A stretch of 64,000 nucleotides of DNA. Source: Erwinia typographi. GTDB taxonomy: Bacteria > Pseudomonadota > Gammaproteobacteria > Enterobacterales > Enterobacteriaceae. The notes below the pieces were generated by a model. That model was not told the DNA's origin. It worked only from the letters and a program-made list of their open reading frames with translations, and ran no database searches. Of the stretch, positions 8,439 through 15,559 are shown in pieces (within the stretch, counting starts at the first letter, position 1; the number at the start of each line of letters is the position of its first letter). The position numbers and the translations under genes were made by a program. Where the stretch lies: the NCBI RefSeq assembly GCF_000773975.1, contig NZ_JRUQ01000007.1, forward strand, positions 1 through 64,000, in the 5' to 3' direction.

Positions 8439-9347
8439 TTAACGATCTTTCGGGTCGAGGGCATCACGAAGGCCATCGCCGATAAAGTTGAAACAGAACA
8501 GCGTCACCACCAGGAATCCTGCCGGGAACAGCAGCAGCCACGGTGAAACTTCCATCGAGTTGGCGCCGTCACTTAGCAACGCGCCCCAACTGCTCAGCGG
8601 TTCCTGGGTGCCAAGGCCGAGGAAGCTGAGGAAAGACTCAAACAGGATCATGCTGGGTACCAGCAGCGAGGCGTAAACCACCACCACGCCAAGCACGTTA
8701 GGCACAATATGGCGCAGCACAATGCTAATGGTGGAGACCCCGCCGACGTGCGCCGCTTCAATAAACTCTTTGCGTTTCAGGCTCAGGGTTTGCCCTCGCA
8801 CGATACGCGCCATATCCAGCCAGGAAACCAGACCGATAGCGACGAAAATCAGCAGAATATTACGGCCGAAGAAAGTTACCAGCAGGATCACAAAGAACAT
8901 AAACGGGAAGGAGTTAAGGATTTCCAGCAGGCGCATCATCACCGAGTCAGTTTTGCCGCCGAGATAGCCCGCAAGGGAGCCGTACAGCGTACCTACCAGC
9001 ACTGCCACCAGCGCCGAGGCAATTCCCACCATCAGCGAGATGCGGCCGCCAATCGCCACGCGGACCAGCAGGTCGCGACCGGAGGAGTCGGTGCCGAAGT
9101 AGTGTTTCGATACCATATCCGGTGCCGCAGACATCATTCCCCAGTCGGTATCGTCATAAGTAAACGAGGAGAGCATCGGGGCTAAAATCACGAACAGTGC
9201 AATCAGCAGCAGTACAATCAGGCTGGTCAGTGCCGCACGGTTATGGATAAAGCGGCGTCGGGCGTCCTGCCACAGGCTGCGGCCTTCAACCTCCAGCTTT
9301 TCGCTGAACGCTTCGAGCGCTTCGCTCTTTTTTTTACTCAACATCAT
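8439..9347 (-). CDS. oppC: Oligopeptide ABC transporter permease OppC
   Basis: Membrane-spanning permease subunit paired with OppB, forming the peptide channel in the inner membrane. It is 302 residues long, the same as E. coli, with a long cytoplasmic N-terminus, a first helix at about residues 38-60 and five more in the transport domain. The EAA coupling loop that contacts the ATPases (EFIEAAHVGG with a trailing RHIVPN) is intact. It ends GDGLRDALDPKDR, the family C-terminus. It lies 14 bases after oppB on the same strand. Confidence 0.97.
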   Translation of the reverse strand: MMLSKKKSEALEAFSEKLEVEGRSLWQDARRRFIHNRAALTSLIVLLLIALFVILAPMLSSFTYDDTDWGMMSAAPDMVSKHYFGTDSSGRDLLVRVAIGGRISLMVGIASALVAVLVGTLYGSLAGYLGGKTDSVMMRLLEILNSFPFMFFVILLVTFFGRNILLIFVAIGLVSWLDMARIVRGQTLSLKRKEFIEAAHVGGVSTISIVLRHIVPNVLGVVVVYASLLVPSMILFESFLSFLGLGTQEPLSSWGALLSDGANSMEVSPWLLLFPAGFLVVTLFCFNFIGDGLRDALDPKDR

Positions 9348-9361
9348 GGAGCGCTCCGCAA

Positions 9362-10282
9362 TTAATAACGAATTTTGGGATCGATGACGGCATACAGCAC
9401 GTCGACAATCGCGTTGAACAGAATAGTCAGCACGCCGACCAGGATGGTCAGGCTCAGCACCAGCGAGTAGTCACGGTTCAATGCGCCGTTGACAAACAGC
9501 TGGCCGATACCCGGCAGGCCATAAATGGTTTCAATCACCATTGAGCCGGTGATGATGCCGACGAAAGCTGGCCCCAGATAGGAGAGCACCGGCAGCATCG
9601 CCGGTTTCAGCGCGTGACGTAGCACAATGCGGCGCATCGGCAGCCCTTTGGCGCGGGCGGTGCGGATAAAGTTAGAGTGGAGGATCTCGATCATGGAACC
9701 ACGGGTAATACGCGCGATGCTGGCGATATAGGCCAGCGACAGCGCCACCATCGGCAGGATCATATATTTGACCTCCCCGCCGTTCCACCCGCCGCCGGGC
9801 AGCCACTTCAGCGCGATGGCGAAGATCAGCACCAGCAGCGGCGCGACCACAAAGCTGGGGATCACCACGCCGGTCATCGCCACCCCCATCACCACAAAGT
9901 CCCATTTGCTGTTCTGCTTCAGGGCGGCAATAACGCCTGCGGCGACGCCCAGAACCACCGCCAGGATGAAGGCGGCAAGCCCAAGTTTGGCCGACACCGG
10001 GAAGGCATGGCCAACCAGGTAGTTAACCGAATAATCTTTATATTTGAACGACGGTCCAAAATCGCCGTGGGCGAGCTGTACCAGATAGTTGGTGTACTGT
10101 TTCCAGATTGGATCGTTCAGATGGTATTTGGCTTCGATATTGGCCATCACTTCAGGCGACAGCGTGCGCTCACCGGTAAAAGGACTCCCTGGTGCTAAAC
10201 GCATCATAAAGAAGGAGATGGTAATCAAAATAAGTAACGTCGGAATCGCTTCCAGAAAACGACGAAAGATGAACTTTAACAT
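9362..10282 (-). CDS. oppB: Oligopeptide ABC transporter permease OppB
   Basis: Permease subunit that with OppC forms the membrane channel of the oligopeptide importer. It is 306 residues long with six predicted transmembrane segments, the first at about residues 9-30. The EAA loop can be seen as FIRTARAKGLPMRRI. The C-terminus DVLYAVIDPKIRY is typical. It is separated from oppA by 84 bases containing a hairpin that probably lowers read-through, so that the binding protein is made in excess over the membrane parts. Confidence 0.97.
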   Translation of the reverse strand: MLKFIFRRFLEAIPTLLILITISFFMMRLAPGSPFTGERTLSPEVMANIEAKYHLNDPIWKQYTNYLVQLAHGDFGPSFKYKDYSVNYLVGHAFPVSAKLGLAAFILAVVLGVAAGVIAALKQNSKWDFVVMGVAMTGVVIPSFVVAPLLVLIFAIALKWLPGGGWNGGEVKYMILPMVALSLAYIASIARITRGSMIEILHSNFIRTARAKGLPMRRIVLRHALKPAMLPVLSYLGPAFVGIITGSMVIETIYGLPGIGQLFVNGALNRDYSLVLSLTILVGVLTILFNAIVDVLYAVIDPKIRY

Positions 10283-10334
10283 TGCCCGTACCTGCTGGCT
10301 TGTGCCTCAGCACTGCTTAAAATACACACGCTGA

Positions 10335-10352
10335 GGGAAGGTCGCCCTTCCC
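10335..10352 (-). terminator. Attenuating hairpin between oppA and oppB
   Basis: GGGAAGG (10335-10341) and CCTTCCC (10346-10352) pair around a TCGC loop in the oppA-oppB gap. No good T run follows on the minus strand, so partial termination or 3'-end protection of the oppA message is more likely than full termination. Confidence 0.5.
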
Positions 10353-10366
10353 CCAAATTGTTGCGA

Positions 10367-11998
10367 TTAATGCTTAATGATATACAGATTTTTATCGTAC
10401 ACATTGTCCAGCGGATCTTTACCTGTGTAGCCGCCGACGTAGGTTTTCACCAGACGGGCATTCACATAGTAATAGACGGGAGCAATTACCGAGTCTTTGT
10501 CGAGGATCTGCTCGGCTTTCGCGTACAGATCGCTACGTCCTTTTTCATCGGTTGCCTGAGCGGCATCGGCCATCACTTTATCGAAAGCAGGCGATTTATA
10601 GTGTGAGGTGTTGTTGCTGCTGCCAGACAGCATGGTGTTCAGGAACGAGGTGGGTTCGTTGTAGTCGGCACACCAGGCGGCGCGGGAGACATCAAAGTTT
10701 CCCTGATGACGCGTGTCGAGGAAGGTTTTCCATTCCTGATTGTTCAGCTTGATGTTGACGCCAAGGTTTTTCTTCCAGATCGACGCGGCGGCAATCGCCA
10801 GCTTTTTATGCAGATCGGAGGTGTTGTACAGCAGCTCAAAGGTCAGCGGCTTGTCGGCAGTGTAACCAGCCTCCGCCAGCAGTTTTTTCGCTTCCGCATT
10901 ACGTTTGTCCTGAGACCAGCTGAACCATTCTGGCTTAATCAGATCTGCGCCATCGGTCGCAGGAGGCGTGTAGCTATAGGCTGGCAGCTGGCCCTGTGCC
11001 AGAACTTTGTTAACCATGATGTCACGATCCAGACCCAGCTTCAGCGCCGCGCGGACGCGTGGATCGGTAAACGGTGCTTTCTGGTTATTGATTTCATAAT
11101 AATAAGTACACAGATACGGATCGACATGCAGCTCTTTCGGATTATCGCGCTGCAACTTTTTAAACAGCTCAATCGGCATGTTGTTATAGGTCATGTCGCT
11201 GCCGTCGTTACTGAAGTAACGGTTGACGTCGCTGACTTCAGAAGAGATGGGCAGGAAGGTCACTTTATCCAGCCTGGTGTTGGCGTTATCCCAGTAGTCC
11301 GGGTTACGCACCAGCACGATACGCTCGTTGATCACATGCGTCTGCAATTTGAACGCGCCGTTACCCACCCAGTTTTCAGGCTGAGTCCATTTTTCGCCAA
11401 ATTTATCGACCGCTGGTTTGTAAACCGGGGACATCGAAGGGTGGATCAGCAGCTTGAAGAAATAAGGTACGGACTCGCTCAGGGTAACCTGAAGGGTATT
11501 GGCGTCGATCGCCTTCACACCCAGGGTGTCGGGGCTTTTTTTCCCGGCGATAATGTCATCGATGTTTTCGAGGTGACCATATTGCAGATAGCTCGCATAA
11601 GGCGATGCCGTTTTTGGATCGGCCAGGCGCTGCCAGCTATAAACGAAATCTTGTGCGGTGACCGGCTCGCCGTTGGACCATTTGGCATTTTTACGCAGGT
11701 GGAAAGTCCAGATTTTGCCGTCTTTGTTTTCCCAGCTCTCCGCCACGCCAGGGATCGGATGTCCCTGAATGTCGCTAATCACCAGCCCTTCCAACAGATC
11801 GCGGTTGACGTTAGACTCCGGCACCCCTTCAATTTTATGCGGGTCCAGCGACTGCACTTCATCGCCATTCCCCTTTACCAGCTCCTGCTTTGCCGCTAAT
11901 TCGACGCCCGCAGGCACCGTGGCGGCCACGGCCATATTGCCCGCCAGCGCGGACAGAATGCCAAGTGCAATCAGGCTTTTTTTCGTGATGTTGGTCAT
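10367..11998 (-). CDS. oppA: Periplasmic oligopeptide-binding protein OppA
   Basis: Periplasmic receptor that captures two- to five-residue peptides and delivers them to OppBCDF. It is 543 residues long, as in E. coli. The signal peptide is about residues 1-26 (lysines, hydrophobic core, ending MAVA), and the mature protein starts near ATVPAGVELAAKQ. The family segments SLDPHKIEGVPESNV, DFVYSWQRLADPKTASPYASYLQ, WKTFLDTRHQGNFDV and C-terminal LYIIKH are present. The AWCADYNEPTSFL stretch lies in the peptide-binding region. It follows the second oppA-like gene by 161 bases on the same strand. The gap has an eight-pair hairpin (12026-12049) but no clear terminator, so both read-through and an own promoter are possible. 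Confidence 0.97.
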   Translation of the reverse strand: MTNITKKSLIALGILSALAGNMAVAATVPAGVELAAKQELVKGNGDEVQSLDPHKIEGVPESNVNRDLLEGLVISDIQGHPIPGVAESWENKDGKIWTFHLRKNAKWSNGEPVTAQDFVYSWQRLADPKTASPYASYLQYGHLENIDDIIAGKKSPDTLGVKAIDANTLQVTLSESVPYFFKLLIHPSMSPVYKPAVDKFGEKWTQPENWVGNGAFKLQTHVINERIVLVRNPDYWDNANTRLDKVTFLPISSEVSDVNRYFSNDGSDMTYNNMPIELFKKLQRDNPKELHVDPYLCTYYYEINNQKAPFTDPRVRAALKLGLDRDIMVNKVLAQGQLPAYSYTPPATDGADLIKPEWFSWSQDKRNAEAKKLLAEAGYTADKPLTFELLYNTSDLHKKLAIAAASIWKKNLGVNIKLNNQEWKTFLDTRHQGNFDVSRAAWCADYNEPTSFLNTMLSGSSNNTSHYKSPAFDKVMADAAQATDEKGRSDLYAKAEQILDKDSVIAPVYYYVNARLVKTYVGGYTGKDPLDNVYDKNLYIIKH

Positions 11999-12025
11999 GA
12001 GTTATCTACTCCAGTTTTTATCATT

Positions 12026-12049
12026 GCTGATGGGATAGAAACCATCAGC
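12026..12049 (-). other. Hairpin in the oppA leader
   Basis: GCTGATGG and CCATCAGC form an eight-pair stem with an eight-base loop, 28-51 bases before the oppA start. It would lie in the oppA leader. The E. coli oppA leader is under small-RNA control, so a regulatory structure is possible, but no GcvB-type pairing site was recognised here. Confidence 0.35.
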
Positions 12050-12159
12050 TACCCCGTTTCCGGCTTTCTGCCCGACACGTCTGAAGATGACGTTCGGATC
12101 GCTGTTTACCCTTTCCTGCTAACATCCTTGCGGCTGGACGGAAAATGTTTCGCCCGGCC

Positions 12160-13794
12160 TCAATGCTTAACGATATAAAAATATTTTAAATCGGTCAGAT
12201 CCTGTGGATCCTTGCCGGTAAATCCGCCAACCCACGGTTTCACCAGCCGTGCGCTGACGCGGTAATACACTGGCACAATCGCCGAGTCGCTATCCAGCTG
12301 CTGCTCCGCCTGCTGATAGACGGCCGCACGTTCGCTGTCGGCAACCGTTAATGATTTCGCCATCAGCGCATCGAATTTTTCGCTTTTGTAAAAGGCGGTG
12401 TTGCTGGATGAGTGACTTAACATGGCGTTGAGGAAGGTTGACGGTTCGTTGTAATCGGAGCACCAGGTGGCGCGCGCCACGTCGAAATTCCCCTGATGGC
12501 GGGTATCGAGCATGGTTTTCCACTCCTGATTATCCAGTACCACTTTCGCGCCGAGATTCTTACTCCACATCGACGCGGCGGCAATCGCCTGCTTTTTATT
12601 CACGTCAGAGGTGTTGTAGAGCAGGTGGAAACTCAGCGGCCTGTCGCTGCTGTAACCCGCTTCTGCCAGCAGTTTTTTCGCCTGCTCATTTCGCTGCGGC
12701 TGGGTCAGGTTCATCCACGCAGGCTGTGTCAGCTGCGCGCCGTCAATAAATGGCGGGGTGAAGCCCCCTGCCGGAATTTGTCCCTGCCCCATGATTTTGT
12801 CGGCGATGATGCTGCGATCCAGCGTCAGCTTGACCGCTGTCCGTACGCGGGGATCGTTAAACGGCGGACGCTTATTATTCAGCTCATAGTAGAAAGTACA
12901 CAGTAGCGGGCTGATGCGCACCTGGCTGCCCAGCGTCTTTTTCAGCGTAGGGAACAGATCTGGTGGCAGTACGCTGCCGGTCATATCGATCTCGCCGCTG
13001 CGATAGCGATTGACATCATTTGACGCGGAATCAATCGGCAGAAAGGTCGCGGTATCAATGACCGTTTTGGCATTATTCCAGTAGCGATCGTTGCGTTTAA
13101 CCACGATTTTTTCGTTGATCACCCAATCGCTCAGGAGATAGGCGCCGTTGCCCACATAATGCCCTGGCTGAGTCCACTGTTCGCCCCACTGCTCGATGGC
13201 TTTACGATTCACCGGCTTCAGTGAAGTATGGGCCGTAAGGGCGATAAAATAAGGAACCGGCTCACTGAGCGTGACCTCAAGGTGGCGATCGTCCAGCGCT
13301 TTTACCCCCAGCGTATCCGCCGTTTTTTTTCCGGCAAGGATCTCATCAACATTGTTGATATGGGCATATTGCAGGTAGCTGGCGTAAGGCGAAGCCGTTT
13401 TCGGATCCACCAGCCGCTGCCAGCTATAAACAAAATCAGCCGCGGTAACTGGCTCGCCGTTGCTCCACTTAGCATCCGCACGCAGAGTGAATGTCCAGAC
13501 TTTTCCCTGCTGGCTCTGCCAGCTTTCCGCCACGCCGGGCACCACATGCCCAGAGTTATCGGTGGTGGTCAGTCCTTCGAGCAAATTGAGGATCACGTTA
13601 CTCTCAGGGACGCCCTCAACTTTTTGCGGGTCCAGCGAGGAGACTTCGCTACTGTTATTGATCACTATGCTCTGCAGGGGAGACAGCGTGACGTTGGCTG
13701 GTACCGTAGCGGCAGTGGCGTGGGCTGTTACCATGCCAAAACTCACCATAGTGGCCCGATATACGAACTGGCGGGAATGCCAAAAACATTTCAT
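12160..13794 (-). CDS. Second OppA-family peptide-binding protein
   Basis: A paralogue of the adjacent OppA, sharing most motifs (SLDPQKVEGVPESNV, DFVYSWQRLVDPKTASPYASYLQ, WKTMLDTRHQGNFDV, C-terminal FYIVKH). It is therefore a periplasmic peptide receptor that probably works with the single OppBCDF set downstream. It is closer to OppA than to the murein-peptide receptor MppA. Starting at ATG 13794, the product is 544 residues with a signal peptide of about 28 residues ending THATA-like AHATA. An ATG at 13818 would add eight residues (MDTGYERF) and leave only a very short leader behind the sigma-54-type promoter. No strong ribosome site decides between them. Divergence in the peptide-contact regions suggests a different ligand range. 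Confidence 0.92.
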   Translation of the reverse strand: MKCFWHSRQFVYRATMVSFGMVTAHATAATVPANVTLSPLQSIVINNSSEVSSLDPQKVEGVPESNVILNLLEGLTTTDNSGHVVPGVAESWQSQQGKVWTFTLRADAKWSNGEPVTAADFVYSWQRLVDPKTASPYASYLQYAHINNVDEILAGKKTADTLGVKALDDRHLEVTLSEPVPYFIALTAHTSLKPVNRKAIEQWGEQWTQPGHYVGNGAYLLSDWVINEKIVVKRNDRYWNNAKTVIDTATFLPIDSASNDVNRYRSGEIDMTGSVLPPDLFPTLKKTLGSQVRISPLLCTFYYELNNKRPPFNDPRVRTAVKLTLDRSIIADKIMGQGQIPAGGFTPPFIDGAQLTQPAWMNLTQPQRNEQAKKLLAEAGYSSDRPLSFHLLYNTSDVNKKQAIAAASMWSKNLGAKVVLDNQEWKTMLDTRHQGNFDVARATWCSDYNEPSTFLNAMLSHSSSNTAFYKSEKFDALMAKSLTVADSERAAVYQQAEQQLDSDSAIVPVYYRVSARLVKPWVGGFTGKDPQDLTDLKYFYIVKH

Positions 13795-13854
13795 GAAGCG
13801 TTCATAACCTGTGTCCATGGGTCTGCGGTCAAATCGGAAAAAGTGGTATTCATT

Positions 13855-13870
13855 TGCACATCCAATGCCA
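13855..13870 (-). promoter_or_regulatory. Sigma-54-type (-24/-12) promoter of oppA2
   Basis: On the minus strand the sequence TGGCATTGGATGTGCA has the invariant GG and GC exactly ten bases apart. It matches TGGCA at -24 and TGCA at -12 of the sigma-54 consensus TGGCACgnnnnTTGCA. The predicted start of transcription is near 13844, giving a leader of about 50 bases to the ATG at 13794. It matches position, spacing and orientation, but has not been tested. Confidence 0.7.
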
Positions 13871-14301
13871 GTTTTATGCGAATCATCCGAAAACTATCAG
13901 AACGCTAATTTTTTCGCCAAAGCAAAATAACAAAAATGTTACCTGATTCTCTTTTATCACAAGTAATTAATATGAGGAAACGTTATTTAACGACAAGAAT
14001 TAACTGCTATTACTTTGATTTTAAGGGATTTACTGGATAGATAGCTTAGAAAACGCCCACTTCAGCCAGGGTTTTCGCTCACAAATCAGGCTACTTTCTC
14101 AGCTTTGTGTTAAATTCAGGTATTACTTCTGCCAAATGATAATTAATAAGCATATTAATTCAGAAAATCGGCACAGAGGATGATGAAGTTAATGTTAAAA
14201 AAATCACATTTCATCATTATTTTATGCAGGATGAGTGAGTTGCAGCCGTTTGCAGTAATTACACTAATAAACTGATTATCATATTAAGTTAAATGAATAA
14301 C

Positions 14302-14318
14302 CGCACCATTATGGTGCG
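14302..14318. promoter_or_regulatory. NtrC-type enhancer palindrome
   Basis: CGCACCATTATGGTGCG is a perfect palindrome around a central T. It contains GCACCA-nnn-TGGTGC, the core of strong NtrC sites such as those of E. coli glnA. It lies about 460 bases upstream of the predicted oppA2 transcription start, a distance at which NtrC can act by DNA looping. It is downstream of the ychE terminator, so it does not serve ychE. Confidence 0.6.
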
Positions 14319-14361
14319 AATATCCACTCTGAAGCCCTGTTTTAGCGCCTCATTTTGCAGC

Positions 14362-14392
14362 ATAAAAAAATAAAGCGCAGATTATGCGCTTT
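14362..14392 (-). terminator. ychE terminator
   Basis: On the minus strand, AAAGCGC and GCGCTTT pair around a seven-base loop, and the stem is followed by TATTTTTTT. It lies 28 bases beyond the ychE stop codon. Confidence 0.8.
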
Positions 14393-14419
14393 AGCGGGAG
14401 ATTTTTAGCGGGGGATTAC

Positions 14420-15067
14420 TCAGCTGACTAAGCCGGGGAATAGCGCTCTGATGCCGGTGACCACAAACTCAATCCCCAGCGCCATCAGCAGCAGGCCCAT
14501 GATACGGGTGATCACGTTGATCCCGGTTTGGCCAAGAACCCTCACCATCAGCGGCGCGCCACGAAACAGCAGCCAACAGCAGAAGGCAAACAGGGCAATC
14601 GCCACGCTAAAGCCCAGCAGATTTTGCCAGCTGTGATAGCGGGTGCTCCAGACTATCGTCGAACTGATAGCCCCTGGCCCCGCCATTAAAGGCAGCGCCA
14701 GCGGCACCACGCCAATACTTTCACGGATGGCAGATTCTGATTTCTCCTGCTTGTTCTGCTTATCTTCCCCCAGCTTGCCGCTGATCATCGACATTGCAAT
14801 GGTCACCACCAGAATGCCCCCGGCAATGCGAAAGGAATCGATGGAGATGCCAAAGATATGCAGAATACCGTCGCCCAGAAACAGCGAGGTCCAGAGAATG
14901 ATCGCCACCGACAGGTTTGCCGTCAGGTTAGTTTTATTACGGGCGGCGGCTACCTGATAGCTGGTCATGCTGATAAATACCGGGATAATGCCCACCGGAT
15001 TGACCAGGGCAAACAGCCCAACAAAAAATTTAATATAGCCAGAAAGATCTAAAAGTGCCGGGTTCAC
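14420..15067 (-). CDS. ychE: MarC-family membrane protein YchE
   Basis: Six-helix inner-membrane protein of the MarC/UPF0056 family. Members have been suggested as small-molecule or amino-acid exporters, but the substrate is not established. It is 215 residues long, as in E. coli. The first helix carries FFVGLFALVNPVGIIPVF, and the conserved central block GKLGEDKQNKQEKSESA is followed by PLALPLMAGPGAISS. The second half repeats the MGLLLMALGIEF motif. The gene is monocistronic on the minus strand, divergent from adhE and ended by its own terminator. Confidence 0.95.
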   Translation of the reverse strand: MNPALLDLSGYIKFFVGLFALVNPVGIIPVFISMTSYQVAAARNKTNLTANLSVAIILWTSLFLGDGILHIFGISIDSFRIAGGILVVTIAMSMISGKLGEDKQNKQEKSESAIRESIGVVPLALPLMAGPGAISSTIVWSTRYHSWQNLLGFSVAIALFAFCCWLLFRGAPLMVRVLGQTGINVITRIMGLLLMALGIEFVVTGIRALFPGLVS

Positions 15068-15559
15068 GCGATACTCCCTAAGCGGGCCAAGTTACTGGCG
15101 GCTAATGTAAAGGAAAACCCTCACGCTGGCTATGGTCAGAGGCTCGAATTTATACCTGGATTTTAGGCCACAAGGTAGCGTAAATCACTGGCATTCCCCC
15201 ATCAGTCCATTAATGCATTCTACCCTTTCACCTTTTGGCAACACTTCGCTAATACACTCAGCATGGCCTGGCGCAAATCATGCGGCTGAAAGGTGTCAGC
15301 TTTGGTTAAAGATGATCCAAATCAAAATTAGCTTACCTCTAAGTGAGTAAGCTTTTCATCACCAAGGGAGTGGTTAGCAATCGTCCCCGGTTGATCCCAA
15401 TGGCCGAAGGCGAAGACTCTTTCAGTAAACCTGTAGAACTTTTCGGAAAAGATGCCAGGCTAGTCACAGCGATCTCACAACACCTTAACAGCGCGTGGCT
15501 ATACTCCTAAGTTCTGACTTGTTTACTAATAGAGTTTAACTTCCATCAGGAGATGCATT
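15068..15559. other. Divergent control region ychE-adhE
   Basis: A 492-base region without a supported gene. It carries a 13-of-14 FNR-like site (15312-15325) and an inverted repeat AGCTTAC/GTAAGCT (15330-15353) ending in TTTT, both within the probable adhE leader or promoter. A long leader is also known in E. coli adhE. A 72-codon frame at 15132-15350 has no ribosome site or recognisable product. Confidence 0.6.
15312..15325. promoter_or_regulatory. FNR-like site upstream of adhE
   Basis: ATGATCCAAATCAA differs from the palindromic FNR consensus TTGATnnnnATCAA only at the first base. It is 235 bases before the adhE start. adhE is strongly induced without oxygen in E. coli, but there mainly through other regulators, so direct FNR control here is a hypothesis. 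Confidence 0.45.

Larger units (their letters stand above)
13795..14419. other. 625-base gap between oppA2 and ychE
   Basis: AT-rich region with no convincing gene. It contains a sigma-54-type promoter near the oppA2 end, a 17-base NtrC-type palindrome at 14302-14318 and the ychE terminator at 14362-14392. A 32-codon frame starting at 14180 was judged too weak to call. Confidence 0.7.

Noticed and set aside
10706-11899. A 397-codon plus-strand frame opposite oppA
   Set aside because: It is a shadow of the well-supported OppA gene on the other strand. It has no ribosome site and gives a protein with no recognisable family and odd composition.
14180-14278. A 32-codon frame (starting MMKLMLKKSHF) upstream of oppA2
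   Set aside because: Has a GAGG nearby, but is very short, AT-driven and without recognisable product. It lies within a regulatory region.
15132-15350. A 72-codon plus-strand frame upstream of adhE
   Set aside because: No ribosome site, no family, and it overlaps the FNR-like site and inverted repeat.
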